A stretch of 64,000 nt of DNA from Candidatus Gastranaerophilales bacterium. Its GTDB lineage: Bacteria; Cyanobacteriota; Vampirovibrionia; Gastranaerophilales; Gastranaerophilaceae. The notes under the pieces were generated by a model. That model worked only from the letters and a program-made list of their open reading frames with translations. It made no database searches and had not been told where the DNA came from. The stretch lies in assembly GCA_944326555.1 (NCBI GenBank), contig CALVEK010000013.1:1-64000 (forward strand), written 5' to 3'. Below, piece by piece: positions 7,511-15,926 of this stretch (position 1 is the first letter of the stretch; the number at the start of each line of letters is the position of its first letter). A program made the translations under genes and the position numbers.

Positions 7511-7927
7511 TTATGTAATAATTTGCACGTATATGTGTCTTGAACGAGGTTTGTTATCAAAATCTATAAGAACAATTTGTTGCCAAGTTCCAAGCAAAAG
7601 CGCTCCGTCTATTAGCGGAACAGATACCGAACTGCCAAAAATAGCTGCTCTTACGTGGGCATATCCGTTGCCATCGTGCCAAGTATCATCGTGATGATAC
7701 TGTTTATCCATAGGGACAACGTCATCCAGTACATCGGGCAAGTCTTTTAAAAGTCCGGGTTCGTATTCGATTGTGGTGATAGAGGCAGTGCTCCCTGCCA
7801 AAGCTACAACGACATTGCCGTTTTTTATGTTGTGATTGTATACGGCAGATTTCACCTTTTGAGTTATATCTATTATGTCGGTAAAACCTCTTGTATTGAT
7901 AGTAAAATTCTCTGTATATACAGCCAT
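7511..7927 (-). CDS. yjbQ: YjbQ/UPF0047 family protein
   Basis: A 138-residue member of the YjbQ (UPF0047) family. The conserved core is clear: GSTASITTIEYEPGL, the H-H-DDTWHDGNGYAH block with its cluster of histidines, and the terminal LLGTWQQIVLIDFD. Some members show weak thiamine-phosphate synthase activity; the true substrate is unsettled. It starts 2 bases after the stop of the upstream secreted-protein gene on the same strand, so the two share an mRNA. Confidence 0.9.
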   Translation of the reverse strand: MAVYTENFTINTRGFTDIIDITQKVKSAVYNHNIKNGNVVVALAGSTASITTIEYEPGLLKDLPDVLDDVVPMDKQYHHDDTWHDGNGYAHVRAAIFGSSVSVPLIDGALLLGTWQQIVLIDFDNKPRSRHIYVQIIT

Positions 7928-7929
7928 TT

Positions 7930-9000
7930 TTATTTTTGAACCTCTTTTGTATATTCATACAAATCTAAGTTTTCTACTCTTGTTGCAAAATATGGCATTG
8001 ATTTGCCTGTTTCTTTCATAAACAGGTAGAATGTTTTATTAAAATAGAAATTTCTGCCTTTAGCCTTTGTTTCCATAGGCATTGACATTGTCATAATGTT
8101 CATAACAGCTTCGCTTTTAAGTTTTATGCCTGTGTTGGTCATGTTAAAGTCTGCTGTTTGCATTGCTTGTGCTATGTATAGTCTTTCTTTTAGCTTTTTG
8201 CTTTTAATTTCTTTGTTGCACAATTCATCGTAGTTAGTCATGTCTTTAAAGGACATAAAAGGTACTTTTAATTGGTCGCCTGCAGTGAAAGTTTTGTTTC
8301 CTTTATAATTTTTTGCTTTTTTGTTTATAGTTTTAAACACTTTGTCGAAGGACTCATCAGAGTTTGTTCTGTATAAAATAACTTCGTCTTTATCTGATTT
8401 TATAGCTACCGCATAATCTTTAGATGAGTTGTAGAACAGTACGTTTACTGAATTGTACAATGATGCGTTGCTTTTTTTATTTATACCAAAATAGTTAAAT
8501 TTTTTGTTTGAGTTGTTAAATTTTTCTTTATCTAAAATGTCAAACCTTGTTGTGTAAGAAAAATCTTTTTTGAGTATTGCATACAACAGATAAGCATTGT
8601 TTGGGTCGTTCCAGTTGATTTTATCTAAAAGTTCGCTTTTTTCGTTAAATTTTTCATATATAGCTTTTTCAATTTGTTCTTTTAATTCAAGAGATGTCCT
8701 GCCGTATGCTGTGTAGTATGAATCCTCTGATAGCATAGATTTTGTAAATTCTTGTTTGTTCAGCTGTTCTGCTATTTTTGATTTTTCATTTTTGAATATC
8801 ACAGGGCCTTTTAATATGTTGTCCATAAAGTCATTCCATACAAGTTGGAAAGTTCCAACCCAAAGTCTGTCAGAATTTTGAGTTTGAGCCGAAAAAACAG
8901 GCAGCATTTGTACTTTGGTTTCATTTTTTGTGTTAGCAAAAGCTAAAGTGCCTATTAGCATTGTTGCTGCTATAACGGCTATTGTAAGTATTTTCTTCAT
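7930..9000 (-). CDS. Unknown secreted protein
   Basis: A 356-residue protein with an N-terminal signal peptide (MKKILTIAVIAATMLIGTLAFA, cleavage expected after AFA). The ATG at 9000 is chosen over 9054 because GGAGA lies 7 bases upstream of it and the signal peptide begins there. The mature part is lysine-rich, without cysteines or recognisable domains; segments such as TNTGIKLKSEAVMNIMTM look like a beta-rich C-terminal domain. It would be exported to the periplasm or beyond. It precedes yjbQ with a 2-base gap. Confidence 0.7.
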   Translation of the reverse strand: MKKILTIAVIAATMLIGTLAFANTKNETKVQMLPVFSAQTQNSDRLWVGTFQLVWNDFMDNILKGPVIFKNEKSKIAEQLNKQEFTKSMLSEDSYYTAYGRTSLELKEQIEKAIYEKFNEKSELLDKINWNDPNNAYLLYAILKKDFSYTTRFDILDKEKFNNSNKKFNYFGINKKSNASLYNSVNVLFYNSSKDYAVAIKSDKDEVILYRTNSDESFDKVFKTINKKAKNYKGNKTFTAGDQLKVPFMSFKDMTNYDELCNKEIKSKKLKERLYIAQAMQTADFNMTNTGIKLKSEAVMNIMTMSMPMETKAKGRNFYFNKTFYLFMKETGKSMPYFATRVENLDLYEYTKEVQK

Positions 9001-9153
9001 TTTTTTCTCCAAATAATAATCTAATTCATTTTTTATATTGAGTTTGTTTTTCATTATGCAGTCAACAAGTATTTTTTATAAGACCCGTTTAGCAGATTAT
9101 CGGATGAAAAACACTCCCTGATTGTTAATAATTTGTCTTGTTTTTGTATAAAC

Positions 9154-9179
9154 AAAAAAGACAGGTTACAACCTGTCTT
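9154..9179 (-). terminator. Terminator of the 81-residue gene
   Basis: On the minus strand AAGACAGGTT (rightmost) and AACCTGTCTT form a 10-bp stem with a 2-base-plus loop followed by a T run (A run at 9154-9159 on the plus strand). Confidence 0.8.
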
Positions 9180-9197
9180 AATTTTAACCTATAAAAT

Positions 9198-9443
9198 TTA
9201 AACTTCAAGGAAGAGACGTCTTCCTACAATGTTGGGCTTTCCGTTGTAATAGCCCGCAAAATAACCGCCCCTTACCGGATTGTTTTTTCCGTAAAAGTTG
9301 GAACTGATGTTTGAACCTTGCATAAAAGGATTTGATGATTGAGTAGCAAAAGGATTTACTGATGCAGGTCTTACTGCTGTTACCGCAGTGGATTTTGCAG
9401 GTGTAAATGCCTTAGAGATAAAACCAACAATATTTTCAATCAT
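9198..9443 (-). CDS. Unknown 81-residue protein
   Basis: A short protein with an amphipathic N-terminus (MIENIVGFISKAFTP), a low-complexity middle rich in S, N, P and F (NPFATQSSNPFMQGSN) and a glycine/tyrosine-rich end (GGYFAGYYNGKPNIVGRR). The ATG is preceded by AAAGG, and a strong terminator follows the stop, so it is probably a real single-gene transcript. No family recognised. Confidence 0.55.
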   Translation of the reverse strand: MIENIVGFISKAFTPAKSTAVTAVRPASVNPFATQSSNPFMQGSNISSNFYGKNNPVRGGYFAGYYNGKPNIVGRRLFLEV

Positions 9444-9656
9444 CTTTAAACCTTTCCGAGACTTTTAAAAATCTTTTTTATGGGGATAGTCTCACTAAAC
9501 CTAATTTATCAACAATTAAATAAATAATGACAAATCGAGTTCAGTCATATTTATTATAATACATTATTACGATTTGTTAAGGGCTTTTTTGAAAAAATCA
9601 CCTGTTCTGCGTATGTAATACCTGTACAAAAGTGTCAAAATTATACACTGAAGATG

Positions 9657-9830
9657 TTTGAGCCGTGCTTTACTTGTAGAGGTTAATAACCGAGTGTGGA
9701 GTTAGGCGAGTCTCACTTGTTCACTACGTGAAGACATTTTGCACAGAATCAAAGATTCTGGCAAAAGAAGTCAAAAGTGAGTAAGATGACGGAAACGGTG
9801 AGTTTTCGGCAGCTTACGATTCTAGATTAG
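9657..9830 (+). ncRNA. Structured non-coding element, long copy (A)
   Basis: This 174-base stretch recurs in inverted orientation at 38016-38137. The first 63 bases match at 58 positions or more and the last 57 bases match exactly. Predicted stems are CACT/AGTG enclosing GGTT-AAT-AACC at 9681-9691 (GGTC-AGC-GACC in copy B, a compensatory change), CTCACTT/AAGTGAG, and a long 3' hairpin GTAAG..GGAAAC / GTTTTC..CTTAC (9781-9816). Between the two arms of CTCACTT/AAGTGAG this copy carries 53 extra bases that fold into their own hairpins (TTCAC/GTGAA and AGAATC/GATTCT). It ends 18 bases before the ATG of the next gene, so it may be a 5' leader, a small RNA or a mobile repeat. No known RNA class is recognised. 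Confidence 0.65.
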
Positions 9831-9848
9831 ATGAGGTAGGTTTGAGTT

Positions 9849-10052
9849 ATGAAAAAATGTCCTTTTAATTTTGATGAATGTAATCAGGAATGTGCACTAT
9901 TTATTGCACCCGAAGACCTTAATGATTTGGTTGCTGCGCGTTTGACGAGCATTGGTGTATATGACAAGAAAAACGGAATGTGCTCTTTTAAAAACCATGC
10001 ACTTGCAAAAAGTAGAGAAATTTTTGAAAAAAGCCAATCAAATAAGTTTTAA
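9849..10052 (+). CDS. Small cysteine-rich unknown protein
   Basis: A 67-residue protein with four cysteines near the N-terminus (CPFNFDECNQECALF, C4, C11, C15) and C46, a pattern that could bind zinc or an iron-sulfur cluster. The rest is helical and charged. It starts 18 bases after the structured element and GAGG lies 12 or so bases upstream. Function unknown. Confidence 0.6.
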   Translation: MKKCPFNFDECNQECALFIAPEDLNDLVAARLTSIGVYDKKNGMCSFKNHALAKSREIFEKSQSNKF

Positions 10053-10090
10053 TAATTTATTTTAAGTATTTTATGTCTATAAATAGAAAA

Positions 10091-10115
10091 TTCGGCAGCT
10101 TGCGATTTTAAATTA
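10091..10115 (+). repeat. Fragment of the structured element
   Basis: Twenty-five bases beginning TTCGGCAGCTTGCG match the 3' end of the element at 9805-9829 with three transition differences. The 5' stems are absent, so this is a remnant or an independent short form. It again lies upstream of a gene in the same orientation (10214). Confidence 0.55.
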
Positions 10116-10213
10116 TTGGTGAGTTGCTATCGAAAACTATGAAAAAAGCATCGTTGGAAAATTTGAGAAAAGTTATTATACTTGTAATATACAAAAACCA
10201 AAATCGGTGAAAA

Positions 10214-11209
10214 ATGAGCGAGATAGGACTCGGACAATTTATAAAAAATGTGTTTGACTACAGCACAGGCAAGCCGCCCGCACAGCAACCGGGTAAGGTT
10301 GCAAACGAAAATTTTCAAAAAGCTCAAAATGAAGCTCTCAGACAGATAAATCAAACTGTGCAAAACATTACACAAAATCTTGTTCGTCAGCAAGATATTA
10401 TGTACACGCAAATGCAGCTTAAAGAACTGACAAATTATGAACGTTCTATGCTGCTAAAAAGCCTTTTTGATTTTCCTGAGAATATAAAAGATATTGTTGC
10501 TTTTCTTTCCTCAGATTCAAAAGCGATGAGTGCAAAAGATTTGCAATTACTGATGACTCAACCTTTGGATATGACAAAATTGTTGGTCTTGTTGCAAACA
10601 AACGGCAAAACAGCCTTGGAAAAAATTACAAAAATGATTGCAACAATGAACCAGTCCGGTATTTTTAATACTCAGCAGTTAAAGGAAATGTCTTTTCTCG
10701 TAAATGCTTGTATCCCTGCAAATGATGCTTCGGCTTCGCAAATATTAAAAAGTTTTATGTTGATGTATTTGCCTTGGCTGCCTTTGAATGCTGCAATGGA
10801 TTTTAATATCGGTACTGAGGGTGGTCAAGACGGTGAATCAGCATCTGAAGAAGACACTATCACAATAATTATTACAACCAAAAACTATGGCATTGTAAAA
10901 ATCCTCTTATATAAAGAGGATGGGGGATATAACATTGATGTAAATTGTTCTGAAGAATTCCCTAAAGACAAATTTGATTCTGCAATAAAAGTTAAGAGTG
11001 AAGATGCCTCTTTGAATGTAAAACAAAAAGTTATTTATTCCACAAGAAAAGCCTCGGAAGATGACAAGCAAAACGAAGCTAAGGTGGAATTTTCAAAATC
11101 ATCAAAAATAACACCTCAACTTTTGATTGTAATCCATTCAATAATAAAAATTGTTATGGAAATAGATTCACAAGGGCAGCTTCAAGAAAACAGAAAAGAA
11201 AATCTCTGA
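10214..11209 (+). CDS. Unknown protein, possible FliK-like C-terminal region
   Basis: A 331-residue cytoplasmic protein without signal peptide. Residues about 28-75 are a glutamine/asparagine-rich coiled coil. Residues about 85-200 are helical. The C-terminal part from LPWLPLNAAMDF through ITIIITTKNYGIVKILLYKEDGGYNIDV resembles the alternating beta pattern of flagellar hook-length-control-type C-terminal domains, where a secreted ruler meets the export gate. That link is weak. A flagellin-like gene at 60942 makes flagellar proteins plausible in this genome, but nothing flagellar is adjacent. Its end overlaps the minus-strand small ORF 11182-11340 by 28 bases. Confidence 0.55.
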   Translation: MSEIGLGQFIKNVFDYSTGKPPAQQPGKVANENFQKAQNEALRQINQTVQNITQNLVRQQDIMYTQMQLKELTNYERSMLLKSLFDFPENIKDIVAFLSSDSKAMSAKDLQLLMTQPLDMTKLLVLLQTNGKTALEKITKMIATMNQSGIFNTQQLKEMSFLVNACIPANDASASQILKSFMLMYLPWLPLNAAMDFNIGTEGGQDGESASEEDTITIIITTKNYGIVKILLYKEDGGYNIDVNCSEEFPKDKFDSAIKVKSEDASLNVKQKVIYSTRKASEDDKQNEAKVEFSKSSKITPQLLIVIHSIIKIVMEIDSQGQLQENRKENL

Positions 11210-11340
11210 TTTTCTGCTTTCTCTTCACAGATAGCTTTTTCGTATGCAAGTGATTTGGATAAATTACTTCTTAAGATACTGTTTAGTGTTGCTAATCCGT
11301 TTTTGTTTAATATTTCTTTTTTATCGGCATATTTTTTCAT
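11182..11340 (-). CDS. Small unknown protein coupled to aroF
   Basis: A 52-residue ORF whose ATG overlaps the aroF stop as TAATG, the classic arrangement for translational coupling. Composition is ordinary: lysine-rich and helical (KKEILNKNGLATLNSIL, then LAYEKAICEEKAE). It has no signal or membrane segment and no recognised family. Its end overlaps the convergent gene 10214-11209. The coupling and amino-acid make-up support it being real, but its short length leaves doubt. Confidence 0.5.
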   Translation of the reverse strand: MKKYADKKEILNKNGLATLNSILRSNLSKSLAYEKAICEEKAENQRFSFLFS

Positions 11341-12404
11341 TATTTTGTCAAAGCCTTTTCTTTTTCGGATTTTAAAACTTTATTGTCATAGTCAATTCTG
11401 CCGATTAACTTGTTTAGATGTCTTTGCACTTCTTTGAATTGGTGAAGATTTAGACTTTGAGCGCCATCAGAAGAAGCATTGTCAGGGTCGTTGTGAATTT
11501 CTATCATCAATCCGTTTGCGCCTGCTATCAAAGCAGCTTTACTCATTGGTTCAACAAGGTATCTTCTGCCTGTTCCATGGCTTGGATCAGCTATTATTGG
11601 CAAGTGGCTGTATTTTTTTATTATCGGGATTGCCGCTATGTCGAGAGTATTGCGGGTAAATGTTGAATCAAAACCTTTTACCCCTCTTTCGCACAAGATA
11701 ACTTTATCATTATCGTTTGCCATAATGTGCTCTGCGGCAAGCAAAAATTCTCTGATTGTTGCTGCAGGACCTCTTTTTAACAATACAGGCTTGCCAGATT
11801 TGCCTACTTCTTTTAAGAGTTTAAAGTTTTGCATGTTTCTTGCGCCGATTTGAATTAAATCGACATAATCACAGAACATTGGAACATCAACTGTGTCCAT
11901 AACTTCTGATACTACGAGCATACCTGTTTTTTCAGCAGCTTCTTTTAGGTATTTCAATCCTTTTTCTCCAAGACCCTGAAAGTCATAAGGAGAAGTTCTC
12001 GGTTTAAACGCTCCGCCTCTTAAAAACTCACAGCCCATTTCTTTTGCGGCTGTTGCTATTTCCATAAGTCCGTCAAAGTCTTTTTCTACGGAACAAGGTC
12101 CGACCATCATTACAGGTTTTTCCAATCCGCCTATTTTTACACCGTTTTTAAACTCAATAACGGAGTCTTCTTCTCTGTATTCACGTGAGGCAAGTTTATA
12201 AGGTTCTTGGATAAGTTTAACTTCTCTAACGCCCTCGTAGGAAGCAACGGCTTGGGGTTCAATCAGTCTTTTATCTCCGATTGCTGCAAGTACAGTCATT
12301 ACATCACCGTGGTTTAATACGATTTTAAATCCTTTGTTTTCCATGAATCTTTTAACTGCGTTAATTTGTTCTACAGTTGCCTTTGGCTCCATTATTATAA
12401 TCAT
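11340..12404 (-). CDS. aroF: 3-deoxy-7-phosphoheptulonate synthase (DAHP synthase, type I-beta)
   Basis: A 354-residue enzyme catalysing the first step of the shikimate pathway, condensation of phosphoenolpyruvate with erythrose 4-phosphate. Residues about 1-70 form the ferredoxin-like regulatory domain seen in Thermotoga-type enzymes, where tyrosine or phenylalanine inhibit. The barrel shows MMVGPCSVE, FLRGGAFKPRTSPY, IQIGARNMQN, VLLKRG, CERG and ADPSHGTGRR, the metal and PEP-binding set. An in-frame ATG four codons later (12392) is a possible alternative start. It lies 22 bases after the nucleotidyltransferase gene and is followed by a coupled 52-residue ORF. Confidence 0.95.
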   Translation of the reverse strand: MIIIMEPKATVEQINAVKRFMENKGFKIVLNHGDVMTVLAAIGDKRLIEPQAVASYEGVREVKLIQEPYKLASREYREEDSVIEFKNGVKIGGLEKPVMMVGPCSVEKDFDGLMEIATAAKEMGCEFLRGGAFKPRTSPYDFQGLGEKGLKYLKEAAEKTGMLVVSEVMDTVDVPMFCDYVDLIQIGARNMQNFKLLKEVGKSGKPVLLKRGPAATIREFLLAAEHIMANDNDKVILCERGVKGFDSTFTRNTLDIAAIPIIKKYSHLPIIADPSHGTGRRYLVEPMSKAALIAGANGLMIEIHNDPDNASSDGAQSLNLHQFKEVQRHLNKLIGRIDYDNKVLKSEKEKALTK

Positions 12405-12426
12405 TTTCGGCTATTCCTTTTCTCTT

Positions 12427-13455
12427 TTATTTTGCACAGCTCAAGTCTACTATTGTTTCGGGTGCAATTATTTCCCAATTTTCGTCGCCTGTAATATCGG
12501 ATTTGACTGTTACATTGTTGGCGCATACCGTATTTTTTAGCTTTATGTTATCTTCAACGATTGTGTTGTTCCATAAAATTACATTATCCAGAACAACATT
12601 GTTGCCGATTGTGCAATTATCACCTATTACTACATTGTTTTTAAAAACTGCTGTTTCTGATATTGTGCAGTTTTTACCGATTGAGTACACAGAATCGTAT
12701 TTTCTTGTTATTTCAGGGTTTGGTATTATGACTTTCTTTGACAAAGCATCTTTGTTCGACTGAATATATTGATTTAATGTTCCAATATCTGACCAGTAAG
12801 AATATATTCTGTACACGTTAATTTTTTCATTTGCACAAAGTAGTTTGGGGAAGACATCTTTTGCAAAATCAAAAACCTGACCTTTGGGTATATAGTCAAA
12901 TATTTTTTTATTGAAAACGTAAATACCTGTGTTAATGAAATTGCTTTTAGCCTCTTCTATTGGAGGTTTTTCTTGAAATTCCGAAACCGTAAAATCTTTT
13001 GATGGAACAACTACGCCATATTTAGAAACTTCTTCGTGTTCAACGCCAACGATTGCCATAGTCGCAATGCATCCGCTTTCTAGGTGAGAGTTAACGATTC
13101 TTTCGATATCAGCGTCATGCAGCCCGTCTGCACTAACAACGATAAAATTTTCGACATCGTCAAAAAATGCTTCGCATTTTTTAACGCCGCCTGCCGTTCC
13201 TGACAATTCTTCTTCATGAATATAATGAAAATCTATGTCTACAGGCGAGTTTTGGGTGTATCTTTTTTGTATTTGTTCACCAAGATAGTGGGTGTTAGCT
13301 ATTACACTTTCAACTCCATAATTTTTTAATTTCTGCAAAAGTATATCCATTACAGGTTTGTTTAAAACAGGAACAAGCGGTTTAGGTATGTTCCTTGTAA
13401 GAGGTTCAAGTCTGGACCCGACTCCTGCCGCCATCACCATTGCTTTTTTAATCAA
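12427..13455 (-). CDS. Sugar-1-phosphate nucleotidyltransferase
   Basis: A 342-residue enzyme of the GlmU/GCD1 class. The N-terminal domain has the nucleotide-binding MAAGVGSRLEPLT and PKPLVPVLNKP segments, then SGTAGG, SADGL and FINTGIYVF. From about residue 248 on, the hexapeptide pattern (IGKNCTISETAVFKNNVVIG) marks a left-handed beta-helix. Enzymes with this build make NDP-sugars (GDP-mannose or dTDP/UDP-glucose) for surface polysaccharides; the exact sugar cannot be read from sequence. Upstream of aroF with a 22-base gap, so likely co-transcribed although the pathways differ. Confidence 0.88.
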   Translation of the reverse strand: MIKKAMVMAAGVGSRLEPLTRNIPKPLVPVLNKPVMDILLQKLKNYGVESVIANTHYLGEQIQKRYTQNSPVDIDFHYIHEEELSGTAGGVKKCEAFFDDVENFIVVSADGLHDADIERIVNSHLESGCIATMAIVGVEHEEVSKYGVVVPSKDFTVSEFQEKPPIEEAKSNFINTGIYVFNKKIFDYIPKGQVFDFAKDVFPKLLCANEKINVYRIYSYWSDIGTLNQYIQSNKDALSKKVIIPNPEITRKYDSVYSIGKNCTISETAVFKNNVVIGDNCTIGNNVVLDNVILWNNTIVEDNIKLKNTVCANNVTVKSDITGDENWEIIAPETIVDLSCAK

Positions 13456-13630
13456 AATGCTTACTCCCTGTAATACTAATGCTTAATTGCAAAATTTTTC
13501 TCACAACTTATGCAAGATTGTAGTATAAATTCTCTCGAATGTACATTTTATAGGAAAATTATTTAACATTTCTTTCACATTTGAGGTTGTTTGGTGATAG
13601 AATATTTTAACAGAATATGAAAGGATTATT

Positions 13631-14464
13631 ATGTTGGATTTAGCTCAAACTTATGAAGTTGTGATATTTGCAGTTGGTGATACAAAAGCAGGAACAAAAA
13701 TGGGCAAGTTGCAGTTAAAAAACTTGTCTGATAATACACTGCTAAATTGTATTTTATGGGAAGAAACACTTAATAGAGTTGATTCTAAGATTTTTAGAAC
13801 AGGTAACCATGTGAAAATTTTGGGCGGTTCATACAATGAAAAATATAACAACTGCCTTATTTCAAATTTGGAACTTGTAAAAGAAGCAAAAATAGGTTTG
13901 GATTCTGAGCAAAGAGATGCTTTATTCAATTCGATAATTGAATATGCTAATGACATAGAAGATGAAGAGCTTAAAAAATATGTTACAGAACTTTTGTTTG
14001 AGTATGAGGATAAATTCAAACTAGCTCCTGCTGCAAGATTGATGCACCACAATTATCTTGGTGGATTGGTTGAACATACTTATGAATGTTTGGAAATTGC
14101 AAAGTGTCTTTTAAACAGTTTGTACAAGAAAATTGATAAATCGTCAGTATATGCAGCTTGTATTCTCCATGATTTTGGCAAAATTTTTGAGTATAAAATA
14201 GACATTGAATCAGGACTTATAGAATATGACGAGGATTTCCCAAAAGAGTGGATTACACATTCTCAATGGGGTTATTCAAACTGTATGACAAGAGGATTTA
14301 AAACCGTTGCAAAAATGATTGCGGCTCATCATGGACGTACTGAGTGGGGTGCAATTGTTGATCTCGGTGAAAAAGATTTGGATCCTATTTTTTATATTTT
14401 GCACCATATTGATGATTTGAGCGCAAAATTTGGCAGAACAGCTATTTCTGATTTGAATTTGTAA
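13631..14464 (+). CDS. YhaM-like OB-fold/HD 3'-5' exonuclease
   Basis: A 277-residue protein with an N-terminal OB-like nucleic-acid-binding domain (residues about 1-85, including KMGKLQLKNLSDNTLLNCILW) and a C-terminal HD domain. HD residues are visible in HHNYLGGLVEHTYE, ILHDFGK, HSQWGY and AAHHGR. This is the arrangement of YhaM/CBF1, a metal-dependent 3'-5' exonuclease acting on RNA and single-stranded DNA. Length is slightly under the usual 310-315 residues. It is a single gene with AAAGGA before the ATG; the next gene starts 84 bases later. Confidence 0.82.
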   Translation: MLDLAQTYEVVIFAVGDTKAGTKMGKLQLKNLSDNTLLNCILWEETLNRVDSKIFRTGNHVKILGGSYNEKYNNCLISNLELVKEAKIGLDSEQRDALFNSIIEYANDIEDEELKKYVTELLFEYEDKFKLAPAARLMHHNYLGGLVEHTYECLEIAKCLLNSLYKKIDKSSVYAACILHDFGKIFEYKIDIESGLIEYDEDFPKEWITHSQWGYSNCMTRGFKTVAKMIAAHHGRTEWGAIVDLGEKDLDPIFYILHHIDDLSAKFGRTAISDLNL

Positions 14465-14548
14465 TTCTTTTGGGGGTAGCAAAACTTTTTGTTAAGGTGT
14501 TTTATGTAAATATGCTGATTGCATACAAAGACGTATAAAGGTTCAATT

Positions 14549-15055
14549 ATGGTTGATGAAATTGATTTGAATGCATTTGTATCTTCTCCTTATTCTTCTG
14601 ATATAAAAAAACAGCAGAAGGCTTTTTTGAGTGCTCAAAATATCAGAAAAGCTACAGAATCAGTTGAAGAGTATAAGGCTCGCATGGCAAAATTCAGAGA
14701 AGAACATGAGCAAAAACTCTTGACGGAAAACACTGATATTCTTGCTCAAAGACTGGCAAACCTTGATATTTCAAATATTGGGACAAAAAACAGAACAGCA
14801 ATCGAAAATCTTATAAGAGAAGCTCAGTCCATAAAGTTTTTTGCATATAACAACCATTACAATAATGCTGAAATTGATTTTACGACGTTGGACAAGGCTG
14901 TTATTGCTGCTCAGATGAGATTGAATAATCTCAAAAACGGGAAAGAAAATGCTGATATTGGTACAGGTATTTATTCTGACACTTACAGAAAATCTTCTGC
15001 TAAAAATTCTGAGAATAATGTTTTATCCAAGATATTTGGCAACGATAAGAAATAA
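14549..15055 (+). CDS. Unknown helical protein
   Basis: A 168-residue protein with no recognised domain. The ATG at 14549, preceded by AAAGG, is preferred over a TTG at 14519. Residues about 20-70 form a charged coiled-coil-like helix (ATESVEEYKARMAKFREEH), followed by two shorter helices around AQRLANLDIS and TLDKAVIAAQMRLNNL. Soluble, charged, no cysteines. It follows the YhaM-like gene on the same strand. Confidence 0.6.
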   Translation: MVDEIDLNAFVSSPYSSDIKKQQKAFLSAQNIRKATESVEEYKARMAKFREEHEQKLLTENTDILAQRLANLDISNIGTKNRTAIENLIREAQSIKFFAYNNHYNNAEIDFTTLDKAVIAAQMRLNNLKNGKENADIGTGIYSDTYRKSSAKNSENNVLSKIFGNDKK

Positions 15056-15060
15056 TAAAT

Positions 15061-15123
15061 ATGGGTATATTTGATTTGTTGGGTAATGTGATACTTGGTA
15101 TAATGACTCTTTTTGGAAAGTAG
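15061..15123 (+). CDS. Possible 20-residue hydrophobic peptide
   Basis: The ORF encodes MGIFDLLGNVILGIMTLFGK, a short amphipathic/hydrophobic helix. It starts 5 bases after the stop of the preceding gene, close enough for coupling, but no Shine-Dalgarno is visible. It may be a small membrane peptide or chance; the composition is what raises the question. Confidence 0.25.
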   Translation: MGIFDLLGNVILGIMTLFGK

Positions 15124-15142
15124 TCAGACGTTGATTTGCAAT

Positions 15143-15171
15143 AAAAAAAAGATGAGTTTTAGGGACTCATC
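15143..15171 (-). terminator. Terminator of the 174-residue gene
   Basis: GATGAGT (15151-15157) pairs with ACTCATC (15165-15171); the T run (A run 15143-15150 on plus) lies on the minus-strand 3' side. Confidence 0.8.
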
Positions 15172-15212
15172 TAAAGCAATAATTTCTGGTCTATATTAGG
15201 GGAAAGTTGCTA

Positions 15213-15737
15213 TTAAGCAAAAATGTTTATTACTTTTTCTTCTTGTTTTTCTTGACCTTTGTTAGTGTTCATAGAGAAGAAAGAAAAAGGATTTGAACCT
15301 CTTTTGTCTTTATCAAGGCTTTTTGAATTGTTTAATTCGATTGTTCCTGGGAGTTCGAAAATATTTTTGATTTCTGATTTGTCGCCTTCTGCAACAGGAG
15401 CAATCAATTTACCTTCAACATTTTTTTGAACTTTAGTTGCATTCATAGCAGCCATTGTGTTGAGGTATTGAACATTAGCGATAAAATTTTCGTTTAAGTT
15501 GATATCAAGACCTGCATTTCTTACAGCTACTTGTTTTGCTGTGTCGATGTTTGTTCTTTGGCTGTAGAGGTCAATACCAACTTCGGGTCTTCTGAATTTT
15601 GTTAAGTCAGCAGTGTTTATATCGAAAGTTTTGTTTTCAGCTTTTGTGAAGATTTGCTTTGCAACTTCGTTTACTGAAGAAATATCGATATAGCTTTTGT
15701 TTGTATTTAAAGAAACGCCGAGACTCATTTGTGTCAT
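15213..15737 (-). CDS. Unknown 174-residue protein
   Basis: A soluble, asparagine- and lysine-rich protein with no recognised domain, signal peptide or cysteine. The N-terminus (MTQMSLGVSLNTNKSYIDIS) has the flat, polar style of several other unknown proteins in this window (for example 1131-2213 and 31880-32389). It has its own terminator and is divergent from ftsH. Confidence 0.6.
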   Translation of the reverse strand: MTQMSLGVSLNTNKSYIDISSVNEVAKQIFTKAENKTFDINTADLTKFRRPEVGIDLYSQRTNIDTAKQVAVRNAGLDINLNENFIANVQYLNTMAAMNATKVQKNVEGKLIAPVAEGDKSEIKNIFELPGTIELNNSKSLDKDKRGSNPFSFFSMNTNKGQEKQEEKVINIFA

Positions 15738-15866
15738 ACCCCTTTAGATTGTCCAGATGATTGCTTGTACTTTTCTTATCGGTAATTTTTTGTAGCTTCT
15801 TTAGTTTTTTGGAGTTATAATTTACATAAGTTTACAATTTGGTTTAAAATCAGACTTCATGCAATT

Positions 15867-15894
15867 TTGAATTAAATAAAAAAAATGGTATAAT
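15867..15894 (+). promoter_or_regulatory. Sigma-70-type promoter of ftsH
   Basis: TTGAAT at 15867-15872, a 16-base spacer and TATAAT at 15889-15894, 32 bases before the ftsH ATG, which has AGAGGA upstream. Confidence 0.6.
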
Positions 15895-15926
15895 TCGGTT
15901 AGAAAAGGATAAATAGAGGAAAAAAG

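Noticed and set aside
9700-9712. GTTAGGC in the structured element resembles the integron attC core GTTRRRY.
   Set aside because: The second core (RYYYAAC) at the other end of a hairpin is missing and there is no integrase or gene-cassette array, so this is not an attC site.
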